A stretch of 64,000 nt of DNA from Alcanivorax sp. (GTDB taxonomy: Bacteria; Pseudomonadota; Gammaproteobacteria; Pseudomonadales; Alcanivoracaceae), in contig JAKUPL010000008.1 in the NCBI GenBank assembly GCA_022449455.1, positions 62,001 through 126,000 of the forward strand. Direction: 5' to 3'. A program made the position numbers and the translations under genes. This document shows, in pieces, positions 40,130 through 49,489 of this stretch. The notes beneath the pieces were generated by a model. That model saw only the letters and a list, made by a program, of their open reading frames with translations. It was not told where the DNA came from and did no database searches. Each line of letters starts with the position of its first letter. Position 1 is the stretch's first letter.

Positions 40130-40768
40130 TCAGCCGCGTTTGGGCTGCTTGACCATGCGCAGGTAGGGTTTCTTCTCGTCCCAGCCTTCCGGGAACAGCT
40201 TGCCGGCTTCCTCGTTGTTGAGGGAGGGCACGATGATCACGTCGTCGCCCTCGGTCCAGTTCACCGGGGTGGCCACCTTGTAGCCGTCGGTGAGTTGCAG
40301 GCTGTCGATCACCCGCAGGATCTCGTCGAAGTTACGGCCGGTGCTGGCCGGGTAGGTGATGGTCAGACGGATCTTCTTGTTCGGGTCGATCACGAACACG
40401 CTGCGCACCGTGAGGGTGTCGTTGGCGTTCGGGTGGATCATGCCGTACAGGTTGGCCACGCTGCGGTCGGCGTCGGCCAGCAGCGGGAAGTTCAGGGCGC
40501 TGCCCTGGGTTTCCTCGATGTCGCCGCACCAGGCGTTGTGGTCTTCCAGCGGGTCCACGGACAGGCCGATGGCCTTCACGTTGCGCTTGTCGAACTCCGG
40601 CTTGAGGCGCGCCACTTCACCCAGTTCGGTGGTGCACACCGGGGTGAAATCCTTCGGGTGCGAAAACAGCACCACCCAGCTGTCGCCGGCCCAATCGTGG
40701 AAGGAAATGGGGCCGTCGGTGGAATCCTGTTTGAAATCCGGGGCGATATCGCCGAGCTGCAGTGCCAT
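40130..40768 (-). CDS. Peroxiredoxin, 1-Cys (Prx6) type
   Basis: This thiol peroxidase of 212 residues reduces H2O2 and organic peroxides. The peroxidatic cysteine is C45 in DFTPVCTTE. Length and the C-terminal domain (GYKVATPVNWTEGDDVIIVPSL) fit the Prx6 subfamily, which uses an external thiol for recycling. It is transcribed convergently with the oxygenase gene; the two ends are 48 bp apart. The ATG at 40768 lies near an AGGAGA site. Confidence 0.92.
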   Translation of the reverse strand: MALQLGDIAPDFKQDSTDGPISFHDWAGDSWVVLFSHPKDFTPVCTTELGEVARLKPEFDKRNVKAIGLSVDPLEDHNAWCGDIEETQGSALNFPLLADADRSVANLYGMIHPNANDTLTVRSVFVIDPNKKIRLTITYPASTGRNFDEILRVIDSLQLTDGYKVATPVNWTEGDDVIIVPSLNNEEAGKLFPEGWDEKKPYLRMVKQPKRG

Positions 40769-40917
40769 GGTGTGGTCTCCTGGTTCTGATGGATCAGGCG
40801 GGGCGCCCCGCGGGCGGCCCGTCGCTGGTCCATCAAACATAGAGACTTGCGCGCCCTCTTTAAAGGGGCGGTGAAAGAAGGAAACGCGCTAAGCAAATAG
40901 CGTTACCTTCCTCCGCA

Positions 40918-42384
40918 TCAGACCACGGCGATACGCTGTTGCAACCGGTTGAGGGTGCGTGCCTCCAGGCGATCCAGCCGTTCCCGGCAGGCGCGGAAGG
41001 TGCGGCTGATGCGGGTGGTGTTGCCGATCATCCAGATTTTCGGCCAGGTGGTGCGTTCGCCGGCGCGGATAAAGGCGCGCACGTCCTTCACCGAGGGGTT
41101 GCTGAGTACCCGCAGGGCATTCAGCGGCTGGCGTGGCGGAATCAGGTTGATGTCGCCGATATAGCGCTGCCGGACCACGGTCTGGGCCTTGTCCACGATC
41201 AGACCCAGGTCGTTGGACTGCACCCGCCGACGCACCAGTTCCAGACCGTAGTGCAGGTTCATGGACACATTGCGGATGGCCCAGTCGCTGAGCGTGCTGA
41301 AGCTGGAATCGGTGCGCTCGCTGCGCGGCAGGAACGGCACCACATGGGGGTTGGTCTGGCTGACGATGGAGTGGTTGACGCCGAACAGACGCGACAGCCG
41401 GCGGATCGGCAGGTCGTCCTGGATCGAGCCGTCCACGAACTTACGGCCGGGAATGTAGGGGACCCGTTCCCCTTCCAGGCTCTTGGCCCACAGGGTCACC
41501 GGCGGGTAGATGCCGGGGATCGCGCAACTGGCCAGGGCGGCCTTGCGGATCAGTACGTTCGGCGAGGTGCGCCAGTTGAGCAGCCGGCTCTGCTGATTGC
41601 GGTCGTAGGGGCTGACGGTGATGTTGATCTCGCGGCCGGTCTTGCGGTACGCCTCCTCGAAGGTCAGATCCTGGATGTTTTCCTCCAGGCAGGCCTCCAG
41701 GTGGTCGCCGTCCAGCACCGGCGTGCCGCGCAGCAGCCCTTTCCAGCCGATCGCCCGGAACGCTTCCAGGTAGAGGTTTTCCGGTTCCAGCTTGGCGGCC
41801 AGTTCGGTGTCGTTGTGGCTGCCCACCACCGAGGCGACGATGCTGCCGGCGCTGGAGCCGGAGATTACCGAGGGCAGCAGGCCCTGTTCCCACAGGGTCT
41901 TGACCACGCCCACATGAAACAGCCCGAGGGCGGCCCCGCCGGACAGCATCAGACAGCTCTGCCCGAAAGCGGCGCCGGTGGTCTCGAAGAAATCCAGTTT
42001 GCGTTTCAGGCCGAAGTGTTCGAATTCCCCGTCGCACAGGTATTCCAGCGCCGTGCATACCTCGTCCAGATAGCGCTCGATCAGCCGCTTGGTGCCCACC
42101 CGGGTGTGGCCGTACAGCGCCGGGTTGGAGATGTTGCCGAGATTGCCGTGCAGGCCCTCGTGCAGATGAAACACCAATTTATTGACGTCGCCACGTTCGC
42201 GGGCCTGGCGGATCTGCCAGAGCCGATTGCGGATCAATTCATAGTCGTAATGGGGGGAGCGGTCGATCTCCTTCCAGTCGTCGGCTCCGGACAGGCGGTC
42301 GTGTTCGCGGCTGGCTTCCAACCATTCCTGGTAATTGCTGGCGTGCTCGATGACGCGCTCAAGCTGTTTGAGCGAGCGTTTCAT
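40918..42384 (-). CDS. Patatin-like phospholipase with N-terminal DUF3336 domain
   Basis: This lipid acyl hydrolase has 488 residues. Residues 1-140 form the DUF3336 domain found in triacylglycerol-lipase-like patatins. The patatin domain has the oxyanion loop SGGAALGLFHVGVVK (about 148), the nucleophile serine S178 in GSSAGS and the catalytic aspartate in FVDGSIQDDLP (about residue 330). It is probably cytoplasmic or peripheral to the membrane, acting on membrane or storage lipids. It stands between the AraC gene and the peroxiredoxin gene on the same strand as both. Confidence 0.9.
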   Translation of the reverse strand: MKRSLKQLERVIEHASNYQEWLEASREHDRLSGADDWKEIDRSPHYDYELIRNRLWQIRQARERGDVNKLVFHLHEGLHGNLGNISNPALYGHTRVGTKRLIERYLDEVCTALEYLCDGEFEHFGLKRKLDFFETTGAAFGQSCLMLSGGAALGLFHVGVVKTLWEQGLLPSVISGSSAGSIVASVVGSHNDTELAAKLEPENLYLEAFRAIGWKGLLRGTPVLDGDHLEACLEENIQDLTFEEAYRKTGREINITVSPYDRNQQSRLLNWRTSPNVLIRKAALASCAIPGIYPPVTLWAKSLEGERVPYIPGRKFVDGSIQDDLPIRRLSRLFGVNHSIVSQTNPHVVPFLPRSERTDSSFSTLSDWAIRNVSMNLHYGLELVRRRVQSNDLGLIVDKAQTVVRQRYIGDINLIPPRQPLNALRVLSNPSVKDVRAFIRAGERTTWPKIWMIGNTTRISRTFRACRERLDRLEARTLNRLQQRIAVV

Positions 42385-42515
42385 GCGGTGCTCCCGTCTT
42401 ATCGTCTTGTCGGCCTTATTGTCGTTTCACGAGTGTAGCGGCGCGCCTCTCGGCGACAATACAAGGATTGTCCGACAAAAACGTAATGATTACATCAGGT
42501 AATGTTAAAGACGAG

Positions 42516-42557
42516 TCAGAGTAACGCTTCCGCTCTTCTCAGAGTAACGCTTCCGCT
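42516..42557. repeat. Short tandem duplication of the araC 3' end
   Basis: The 19 bases TCAGAGTAACGCTTCCGCT occur twice in a 23-bp unit (42,516-42,534 and 42,539-42,557). The second copy is the real C-terminus of the AraC-type gene (residues AEALL and stop); the first lies just beyond the stop. Confidence 0.7.
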
Positions 42558-43576
42558 TGGGCCTGCCGCCGCCACTGGCCCGGGGTGAGGCCGGTGTGGC
42601 GCTTGAAGCTGCGCTGAAAGCAGCGGATGTCGGCGTAGCCCAGGTCCAGGGCGATCTCGCTCTGGGAAAGGTCACTGTCGCGCAGTTGCTGGCGGGCCCG
42701 CTCCATGCGGACGTCGTCGAGAATGCGCTGCCAGCCGGTGCCCTCGGCGGCCAGGCGGCGATGCAGGGTGCGGGTGTTCAGGCGCATGGCCAGGGCCACC
42801 TGATCCCGATCGGGAAGCGGGCCGCCGAGGGCGGCCTGCAGATACTGACGCACCCGTTCGCCCAAGCTGGTGGCGATGCCCAGCGCGCGCAGCTGACGGG
42901 CGGCGTGGGCTTCCAGGGTGGACAGCAGGGTGGCGTCCGGCTGGCGCAGGGGGTAATCGAGCATACGGGGATGACCGATCAACGCCGAGTAGGGGCGCCG
43001 GAACCGCACCGGGCAGCCGAATACACGCTGGTATTCGTGCACCTCGTGCAGGTAACGGGGCTCGGGATGCTCGAACCACACTTCATCCGGCGCCAGATGC
43101 AGGTCGCCGGTGAGCCAGCGGGTGTAGTGCAGCCAGGAGCCGAGCACATTGTCGATCAGGTGCCGGCGCGCCGGCTGGCGGGGGTAGCGGCAGTGCCAGA
43201 GAATTTCCGAGCGGTCCGTGTGCAGGCGGGTTTCCGTGGTGCCCATGTCGCCCACCAGTTTTTCGTAGCGGGACACCTTGGAGAGGGCCTCGCCGATGGT
43301 GGCGGCGCTCATGGCGATGTAGCCCATCACGTTGTAGGAACCCGGCTGCACCAGTTCGCAGGTGTGCAGGCCGAACAGCGGGTCGTCGCTACGCCGGATC
43401 AGTTCGTTGAGCAGCCGCTCGAAGCGCGCGCCGCGGATGCGCGCTTCCGGATCGGTGAGTTCGTCGTCGGCCAGGCCCGCCGCCGCCAGGGCCTGGTCCA
43501 CGTCCACCTCGCGCACCCGGGCGCTGGCCAGATACTGGCGCAGCGCCGCCACCGAGATGAAACCCAGCGGATCCAT
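42539..43576 (-). CDS. AraC family transcriptional regulator (arabinose-binding-like N-terminal domain)
   Basis: This 345-residue regulator has an N-terminal ligand/dimerisation domain (DPLGFISVAALRQYLASARV; HTCELVQPGSYNVMGYIAMS) of the type often found in lipid- or alkane-related AraC proteins. The C-terminal AraC DNA-binding domain (about residues 240-335) has the two helix-turn-helix units ending LDLGYADIRCFQRSFKRHTGLTPGQWR. It follows the SIMPL gene by four bases on the same strand. Its target is not evident; the neighbouring patatin gene downstream is a candidate. Confidence 0.9.
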   Translation of the reverse strand: MDPLGFISVAALRQYLASARVREVDVDQALAAAGLADDELTDPEARIRGARFERLLNELIRRSDDPLFGLHTCELVQPGSYNVMGYIAMSAATIGEALSKVSRYEKLVGDMGTTETRLHTDRSEILWHCRYPRQPARRHLIDNVLGSWLHYTRWLTGDLHLAPDEVWFEHPEPRYLHEVHEYQRVFGCPVRFRRPYSALIGHPRMLDYPLRQPDATLLSTLEAHAARQLRALGIATSLGERVRQYLQAALGGPLPDRDQVALAMRLNTRTLHRRLAAEGTGWQRILDDVRMERARQQLRDSDLSQSEIALDLGYADIRCFQRSFKRHTGLTPGQWRRQAQAEALL

Positions 43577-43580
43577 GGGG

Positions 43581-44285
43581 TTATTTCAGCTCGAAGGTGA
43601 TTTGCACGTTGGCGCTGACGTCCTGCTCGCCGGGGCGGTAGCTTTCCGTGCTCGCGTCCTTGGCCATGGCGGCACGCATCATCATCGGCTGCGGCATGGT
43701 GTAGCCCTGGGCGTTGATGACCACCGCTTCGCCGAGTTCGCGGCCGGCGGCGCGGGCCAGGATGCCGGCCTTGTCACGGGCGTCCTTCACCGCCTTTTCC
43801 AGTGCCTGTTTGGCGAGTTCGTCGGCGTTGCTGATCTCGCTGCCGGCGGGGCGCACTTCCTTGAGGCCCTGGCCGGCCAGGCCGTCCGCCAGCCGCGCGT
43901 AGCGGTCCACGCCGGAGACCTTGAAGGTCACTTCACGGCTCACCTGATGGCCGATCAGCTTGCGCTCCGGCTGATATTGCCATTCCGGGTTGATCTGAAT
44001 ATCGCTGGCGGTGACGTTCTTTTCCTCGATCTCCAGATCGTCCGCCAGATCCAGCATCGCCTGCACCTGCTCGTCCACCGTGCTCTTCATGGCGGCGATG
44101 TCGTCGCCCCGTTCGCGGGCCACCGCCACCAGCGAGAATACGTCCGGGCGTGCCTTGACGCTGCCTTCGCCGGATACACTGACGGTGTCGCGGTCCGCCG
44201 CCGGGGCGGTGGTGGTCTGTGCGCCGCAGGCGGTGAGCGTCAGCACGGCCAGCAGGCCGGCGAACAAATGAGCGGGTTTTGCCAT
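43581..44285 (-). CDS. SIMPL-domain (DUF541) lipoprotein
   Basis: This is an exported lipoprotein of 234 residues. The signal MAKPAHLFAGLLAVLTLTAC ends in a lipobox with cysteine at residue 20. The mature part has the SIMPL pattern (SVSGEGSVKARPDVFSLVAVARERG, KNVTASDIQINPEWQY, ALEKAVKDARDKAGILARAAG). Such proteins are periplasmic or outer-membrane and of unclear function (relatives of YggE linked to oxidative stress). It is divergent from mrp with an 84-bp shared promoter region and is followed closely by the AraC gene. Confidence 0.88.
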   Translation of the reverse strand: MAKPAHLFAGLLAVLTLTACGAQTTTAPAADRDTVSVSGEGSVKARPDVFSLVAVARERGDDIAAMKSTVDEQVQAMLDLADDLEIEEKNVTASDIQINPEWQYQPERKLIGHQVSREVTFKVSGVDRYARLADGLAGQGLKEVRPAGSEISNADELAKQALEKAVKDARDKAGILARAAGRELGEAVVINAQGYTMPQPMMMRAAMAKDASTESYRPGEQDVSANVQITFELK

Positions 44286-44369
44286 GGTGTGATCTCCGTT
44301 TCGTTGAATGCTGGTTCGCCTTCGCCTGCAACTTTATCATTCCCCTCCCGGATGCAGGAGGTTCCGAAC

Positions 44370-45455
44370 ATGCGAATCGAACAGGCGATTAGACAGTCCC
44401 TGGCCAATTTGATCCCCGACGATCTCGGCGTGGACCTGATCAGCGCCGGCGCGGTGGGCGATATCCAGGTTGAGGACGAGCGCGCGCGCGTGGTGGTGCG
44501 CCTGGGCTACCCCTGCGAATCGCGCCTGGCGTCCCTGCGCGAACATATTCAGTCGGCGCTGATGCCGGTGCTGGAAGGCCGCGCCCTGGATCTGGACCTG
44601 GCGGTGCGTATCCGCCCGCACCGGGCCCAGCACGACATGCCGTCCATGCTGCAGGTGGCCAACGTGATCGCGGTGGCGTCCGGCAAGGGCGGGGTGGGCA
44701 AATCCACCACCGCCGTCAATCTGGCGCTGGCGTTGCACGCGGAAGGCGCCCGCGTGGGGCTGCTGGACGCGGACATCTTCGGCCCCAGCCAGCCGGTGAT
44801 GCTGGGGCTGCCCAAGGGTACCCGTCCGGAGGTGCGCGACGGCAACAGCTTCGTGCCGGTGATGGCCCACGGTCTGCAGACCATGTCCATGGGCTACCTG
44901 ATCACCGAGCAGACCCCGGTGGTATGGCGCGGCCCCAAGGCCAGCGGCGCGCTCACCCAGATGATGCAGCAAACGCTGTGGCAGGCGCTGGATTACCTGA
45001 TCGTGGATCTGCCGCCGGGCACCGGCGACATCCAGCTGACCCTGGCGCAGAAAATGCCGGTGGCCGGCGCGGTGGTGGTGACCACGCCCCAGGACATCGC
45101 GCTGCTGGACGCCATCAAGGGCGTGGAAATGTTCCGCAAGGTGGATGTGAACGTGCTCGGCGTGGTGGAGAACATGGCGGTGCACATCTGCTCCAACTGC
45201 GGCCATGAGGAGCACATCTTCGGCCAGGGCGGCGCCCTGCGCCTGAGCCGTGACTACGACGCCCCGGTGCTCGGCTCGCTGCCGCTGTCGTTGCGCATCC
45301 GCGAGCAGGCCGACGGCGGCACCCCCACGGTGGTGGCGGAACCGGACAGCGCCGAGGCGCGCCTTTACCGGGATACCGCCCGGCGGCTGGCGGCGCGCCT
45401 GTCACTGACCCGCGAAGGGCGGCGCCCGTTTCCCAAGGTGGTGACGCAGCATTGA
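44370..45455 (+). CDS. apbC: Iron-sulfur cluster carrier protein, Mrp/ApbC family
   Basis: This P-loop ATPase of 361 residues is thought to bind and deliver Fe-S clusters. An N-terminal DUF59-like domain (residues 1-90) precedes the Mrp domain with GKGGVGKST (105-113), a LLDADIFGPSQP switch and the cluster-binding CSNC motif (HICSNCGHEEHIFG, about residue 272). The ATG at 44370 has GGAGG eight bases upstream; an earlier ATG at 44352 would place that site inside the gene. dcd follows after 49 bases, a frequent arrangement in gammaproteobacteria. Confidence 0.92.
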   Translation: MRIEQAIRQSLANLIPDDLGVDLISAGAVGDIQVEDERARVVVRLGYPCESRLASLREHIQSALMPVLEGRALDLDLAVRIRPHRAQHDMPSMLQVANVIAVASGKGGVGKSTTAVNLALALHAEGARVGLLDADIFGPSQPVMLGLPKGTRPEVRDGNSFVPVMAHGLQTMSMGYLITEQTPVVWRGPKASGALTQMMQQTLWQALDYLIVDLPPGTGDIQLTLAQKMPVAGAVVVTTPQDIALLDAIKGVEMFRKVDVNVLGVVENMAVHICSNCGHEEHIFGQGGALRLSRDYDAPVLGSLPLSLRIREQADGGTPTVVAEPDSAEARLYRDTARRLAARLSLTREGRRPFPKVVTQH

Positions 45456-45504
45456 GCAGGGTACCATTGCCGATTCCGTCGACACCCGCCATTGAAGGAC
45501 ACCC

Positions 45505-46074
45505 ATGAGCATCAAAGCCGACCGCTGGATCAAACGGATGGCCCTGGAGCACGGCATGATCGAGCCGTTCCAGGACGGACAGGTGCGCGCCGATGTCAAC
45601 GGCGACAAGCTGATCTCGTACGGGGTGTCCAGTTACGGCTACGACGTGCGCTGCGCGGACGAGTTCAAGGTGTTCACCAACATCCACTCCGCCACCGTGG
45701 ACCCCAAGCACTTCGACGAGAAAAGTTTCGTGGACATCAAGGGCGACTACTGCACCATCCCGCCCAACTCCTTCGCCCTGGCGCGCACCGTGGAATATTT
45801 CCGCATCCCGCGTAATGTGCTGACCATCTGTCTGGGCAAGTCCACCTACGCGCGCTGCGGCATCATCGTCAACGTGACGCCGCTGGAGCCGGAGTGGGAA
45901 GGGCACGTGACCCTGGAATTCTCCAACACCACCAACCTGCCGGCGCGCATCTACGCCAACGAGGGCGTGGCGCAGATGCTGTTTCTGGAATCCGACGAGA
46001 TTTGCGAGACGTCCTACAAGGACCGGGGTGGCAAGTACCAGGGGCAGAAGGGCGTCACCCTGCCGCGCGCCTGA
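45505..46074 (+). CDS. dcd: dCTP deaminase
   Basis: This enzyme converts dCTP to dUTP in pyrimidine nucleotide supply and acts as a homotrimer. The 189 residues match the usual length. Diagnostic segments are [20 protein letters not shown] in outline near residue 38, [14 protein letters not shown] and the active-site [22 protein letters not shown] with catalytic glutamate E138-type in the EWEGH region. The gene follows apbC and ends 10 bp before a MITE-like repeat. Confidence 0.96.
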   Translation: MSIKADRWIKRMALEHGMIEPFQDGQVRADVNGDKLISYGVSSYGYDVRCADEFKVFTNIHSATVDPKHFDEKSFVDIKGDYCTIPPNSFALARTVEYFRIPRNVLTICLGKSTYARCGIIVNVTPLEPEWEGHVTLEFSNTTNLPARIYANEGVAQMLFLESDEICETSYKDRGGKYQGQKGVTLPRA

Positions 46075-46083
46075 GCGCGTCGG

Positions 46084-46229
46084 TTCAGGATGCAGGATTC
46101 AGGATACAGCGCGGTATTGGTTTTTGCGGTTTACAGCACCGTGCCCGCGCAGCAGCGTAGGTGCGCGGGCACGGCCCGTTCGAGTATCTGGCTTTTCCCG
46201 CGCCTGCATCCTGAATCCTGTACCCTGAA
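46084..46229. repeat. MITE-like palindromic repeat between dcd and the DUF3108 gene
   Basis: This 146-bp element has terminal inverted repeats of about 30 bp, both made of TTCAGG-T-CAGGATTCAGGAT-CAG units (left 46,084-46,114; right 46,199-46,229). In the centre is a perfect 12-bp stem (CCGTGCCCGCGC with GCGCGGGCACGG, 46,139-46,174). It has no coding capacity. It fills the gap between two convergent genes and may act as a bidirectional terminator or be a non-autonomous mobile repeat. Confidence 0.65.
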
Positions 46230-46235
46230 TCGGCA

Positions 46236-46946
46236 TTACTCCGGCAAGGGCCCGTTGTATTCCCGCATGATCAGCTCCCCGTGCAGCAGGGCGCTCTCGA
46301 CGTGGCGGGCCTTGACCACCATATAGCCCACCTTGGGCGCCACCCAGAACAGGGTGCGGCGTTTCTCGTCCTTGTCCTTGTCGCGTTTCTTCTCCACCAC
46401 CAGGGTGTCCAGCTCGCCCATGGGCGTGTCGATGGTCTCCCGGTCCACCACCACGAAATGATGGTGCCGCAGGTCGTCACCGTACACGCTGGTGGCGTCG
46501 TATTCCTTGTCGCCGCTGGCGAACACGCAACGCGCGCGCAGCAGCATGCTGAGCTCGTCCAGGGCGTCGTCGGGGATCGGAAAGGCTTCGATGCCGTCCT
46601 CGGATTCACTGATCACGCCGGGTTTGTCCCAGTCGAAATCGGTGTGGTAGTAGCGGTGCTTGCCGAAGCCGTTGAACTCGTGTTCGTAGCGCTCGGTGCG
46701 CGGGGCGCACTGATTCCAGTGGAACCAGCTTTCTTCCCGGTTGTTCAGCATCCAGGAATGCGCTTCGAACAGCATATGGTAGCGGTCCTCGCCGGCCACC
46801 GGCTCCAGCAGCAGGGTGGCCTTGATCGGCGTCGGGATCTTGTTGACGAAGATGCGGTACTCGGCGGAGAACGGCTGCAGCGGCGCCGCCATCACCAGCG
46901 GCGCCCACAGCGACAGCAACGCCACCACGGCGAGCCGCGCGCTCAT
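46236..46946 (-). CDS. DUF3108 domain protein, periplasmic
   Basis: This exported protein of 236 residues has a signal peptide ending at VMAAP (about residue 21). The mature DUF3108 domain is beta-rich, starting FSAEYRIFVNKIPTPIKATL, with ESWFHWNQCAPRTERYEHEF and the C-terminal RTLFWVAPKVGYMVVKARH. The family is widespread near purN in gammaproteobacteria; its function is unknown. It overlaps the next DUF3108 gene by four bases. Confidence 0.85.
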   Translation of the reverse strand: MSARLAVVALLSLWAPLVMAAPLQPFSAEYRIFVNKIPTPIKATLLLEPVAGEDRYHMLFEAHSWMLNNREESWFHWNQCAPRTERYEHEFNGFGKHRYYHTDFDWDKPGVISESEDGIEAFPIPDDALDELSMLLRARCVFASGDKEYDATSVYGDDLRHHHFVVVDRETIDTPMGELDTLVVEKKRDKDKDEKRRTLFWVAPKVGYMVVKARHVESALLHGELIMREYNGPLPE

Positions 46947-47686
46947 GGCAGATTTTCCAGCGTCAGCACATGGCGGCCGTCGTCGTTGCGCTGCACCAGC
47001 TGCACCAGGGCAAAGTCATGGTCCGGCGCGAACCACAGCCAGGTCTGGCGACCGCTGTCGTCGGCTCGCACCCGGCGCACCTTAATGGCGGCCACGCTGT
47101 CGCCGCCGATCTCCACGCTCTCCTTGCCTTCCACCTGGTAGCGCTGGTTCTCCACGCCCCGTTCGTCGGCCACCGCCAGGGTCATGGCCCGTTCGCCCTT
47201 GAGCAGCATGCATTGCAGTGCCAGTGGCAGGGCGATGTCGTCGGTGGCGTTGCCGTCGGTTTTGTAGCGGTAGGGGTCGTGCTTGCTGCGTTCGCTGGTG
47301 GCGTCGCCGCTGTCCGCGTCGATGCGCAGTTCGGCGGTTTTCACCCGCCCCAGGCCGGCGCGGCGATAGCTGTAATAGCGGGTTACCGGCACGCAGCCGT
47401 CCCAGGCGAATACCGAGGTTTCGCGGATCTCGCCGATAAAGTTGCTGGCCAGCACTTCCATCTTCCAGGTGCCGTCGCCGGCCGGGGTCAGCGAGCGGGT
47501 GGCGCCCACCGTGAACGGGAAGCCGGCGGCTTTGAGACGATACTGGGCTTCGAAGGCGGCCACCGGCGGATCGGCGGCGAAAGCGGCGTTGCTCAGCAGC
47601 AGCGCGGCGGCCAGCAGCGCGCGCCAGCCAAGGTGTTCACGGGATTGCGTCGACGCGCAGCCCCTCGGCGGGCAAGGGTTCACCAT
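46943..47686 (-). CDS. DUF3108 domain protein, periplasmic (paralogue)
   Basis: This exported protein of 247 residues has a signal-like hydrophobic segment (about residues 21-37, WRALLAAALLLSNAAFA) after a 20-residue extension. The extension arises because the only upstream ATG (47686) lies 50 bp inside purN. The mature part is a DUF3108 domain (FEAQYRLKAAGFPFTVGATR, RQTWLWFAPDHDFALVQLVQ). It is paralogous to the next gene, with which it is coupled. The function is unknown. Confidence 0.82.
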   Translation of the reverse strand: MVNPCPPRGCASTQSREHLGWRALLAAALLLSNAAFAADPPVAAFEAQYRLKAAGFPFTVGATRSLTPAGDGTWKMEVLASNFIGEIRETSVFAWDGCVPVTRYYSYRRAGLGRVKTAELRIDADSGDATSERSKHDPYRYKTDGNATDDIALPLALQCMLLKGERAMTLAVADERGVENQRYQVEGKESVEIGGDSVAAIKVRRVRADDSGRQTWLWFAPDHDFALVQLVQRNDDGRHVLTLENLP

Positions 47687-48287
47687 CCAATTCCACTCCC
47701 TGGTCGGTCAATTGCAGGCGGCCTTCGGCGCGCCAGCGCAGTACATGAGGGTACAGCCTGTGTTCCTGCTGCTGAACCCGTTTGGACAGGGTTTCCACGT
47801 TATCGTTCTCGTGCACCGGCACCGCGGCCCGGGCGATCAGGGGGCCGCCGTCCAGCTGTTCGGTGACGAAATGCAGCGAGCAGCCGTGTTCGGCATCGCC
47901 GGCGGCCAGCGCCCGGGCGTGGGTGTCAAGGCCGGGGTAGCGGGGCAGCAGGGAAGGGTGGATGTTGATCAGACGGCCCCGGTAATGGGCCACGAAGGAC
48001 GCTGACAGAATGCGCATAAAGCCGGCCAGTACCACGGTGTCGGCGCCGTGGGCGTCGATCCGCTCGATCATGGCGAGGTCGAAGCTTTCCCGGTCCGGGT
48101 AATCCCGGTGGTCGATCACCGCCACCGGCACGCCGGCGTCCCGGGCCACGGCGACGCCGTTGGCGGCGGCGCGGTTGCTGAGCACCAGGGACACCGTGGC
48201 GGGCAGGTCGCCCGCCGCGATGTGATCAAGAATGGCCTGAAGGTTGGTACCGGTGCCGCTGATCAGCACCGCGAGCCGGTGGGTCAC
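47637..48287 (-). CDS. purN: Phosphoribosylglycinamide formyltransferase
   Basis: This enzyme transfers formyl from N10-formyltetrahydrofolate to GAR in purine synthesis. The 216-residue protein has the GAR-binding [13 protein letters not shown] loop, the catalytic [20 protein letters not shown] region (Asn106/His108 equivalents) and [15 protein letters not shown] with the essential aspartate. It starts at a GTG (48287) that overlaps the purM stop, so translation is coupled to purM. Confidence 0.95.
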   Translation of the reverse strand: MTHRLAVLISGTGTNLQAILDHIAAGDLPATVSLVLSNRAAANGVAVARDAGVPVAVIDHRDYPDRESFDLAMIERIDAHGADTVVLAGFMRILSASFVAHYRGRLINIHPSLLPRYPGLDTHARALAAGDAEHGCSLHFVTEQLDGGPLIARAAVPVHENDNVETLSKRVQQQEHRLYPHVLRWRAEGRLQLTDQGVELDGEPLPAEGLRVDAIP

Positions 48288-49327
48288 GAACCCAGGCCCT
48301 GCAGGGACACTTCCGGCTCGTCGTTGTCGCTGGCGCGGATCTCGCCGATCAGGAACGGGGTCTCGCCGGCCGCCTGCAGCAGGGCCAGGGTCTGGTCCAC
48401 CGCGTCCTCGGGCACCACCACGGTCATGCCCACGCCACAGTTGAAGGTGCGGTACATTTCCGCCGCCGGCACCTGGCCCTGTTCCCGCAGCCAGCGGAAC
48501 ACCGGCGGCCATTCCCAGGCACCGGTGTCGATCACCGCGCGGGTGCCCTTGGGCAGCACCCGGGGCAGGTTCTCCGTGAGGCCGCCGCCGGTGATGTGGG
48601 CGAGGGCGTGCACCGGCACCTGCTTGATCAGCTCCAGCAGCGGTTTCACGTAGATGCGGGTGGGGGCCAGCAGCAGGTCGATGACCGGCTGGCCGTCGAT
48701 TTCGGTGCTGTCGGCCTGTTCGAGAATGCGGCGCACCAGGGAATAGCCGTTGGAATGGGGGCCGGAAGAGGCCAGGCCGATCACCTTGTCGCCGGCCGCC
48801 ACCGCGGAACCGTCGAGCACGCCGTCCCGTTCCACCACGCCCACGCAGAAGCCGGCCAGGTCGTAGTCCTCGCCCTGGTACATGCCGGGCATCTCGGCGG
48901 TTTCGCCACCGATCAGCGCGCAACCGGCCTGCTCGCAGCCTTCACCGATGCCACTCACCACCCGGGCGGCGGTGTCCACGTCGAGCTTGCCGGTGGCGTA
49001 GTAATCCAGGAAAAACAGGGGCTCGGCGCCGCCCACCACCAGGTCGTTGACGCACATGGCCACCAGGTCGATACCGACGCTGTCGTGGCGGTCATGCTCC
49101 ATGGCCAGGCGCAGTTTGGTGCCGACGCCGTCGGTGCCGGCCACCAGCACCGGGTTCTTGTAGCCTTCCGGCAGGGCGCACAGCGCGCCGAAGCCGCCCA
49201 GGCCGCCCAGCACTTCCGGACGCTGGGTGCGCTTGGCCACCGGGCCGATGCGTTTCACCAGCTCGTTGCCGGCATCGATGTCCACGCCGGCGTCGCGGTA
49301 GGTCAACGGCCGTTTCTGTTCGCTCAT
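48284..49327 (-). CDS. purM: Phosphoribosylformylglycinamidine cyclo-ligase (AIR synthetase)
   Basis: This enzyme makes AIR from FGAM with ATP in purine biosynthesis. The protein has 347 residues, the usual length. Signature segments are [44 protein letters not shown] and [17 protein letters not shown]. It is the first gene of the purM-purN-DUF3108-DUF3108 run and is divergent from the DUF2066-hda pair, with 162 bp between the starts. The unrelated in-frame extension upstream (to 50,515) is not part of it. Confidence 0.96.
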   Translation of the reverse strand: MSEQKRPLTYRDAGVDIDAGNELVKRIGPVAKRTQRPEVLGGLGGFGALCALPEGYKNPVLVAGTDGVGTKLRLAMEHDRHDSVGIDLVAMCVNDLVVGGAEPLFFLDYYATGKLDVDTAARVVSGIGEGCEQAGCALIGGETAEMPGMYQGEDYDLAGFCVGVVERDGVLDGSAVAAGDKVIGLASSGPHSNGYSLVRRILEQADSTEIDGQPVIDLLLAPTRIYVKPLLELIKQVPVHALAHITGGGLTENLPRVLPKGTRAVIDTGAWEWPPVFRWLREQGQVPAAEMYRTFNCGVGMTVVVPEDAVDQTLALLQAAGETPFLIGEIRASDNDEPEVSLQGLGS

Positions 49328-49489
49328 TTGGGGGCTCCTGGGGGTCGTGAAGGCCGCGTATTCTAGCAATGCCGGCCCCCGGGGAGAACCGCGCCGGCAA
49401 TATTGTTGCCGGTGGGGAATCCGGTTCGCCAGAAAGGGTCGGATCAGGGATAATGGCGCGCGTTCACAAAACCGGCTTTGGAACTGTCG

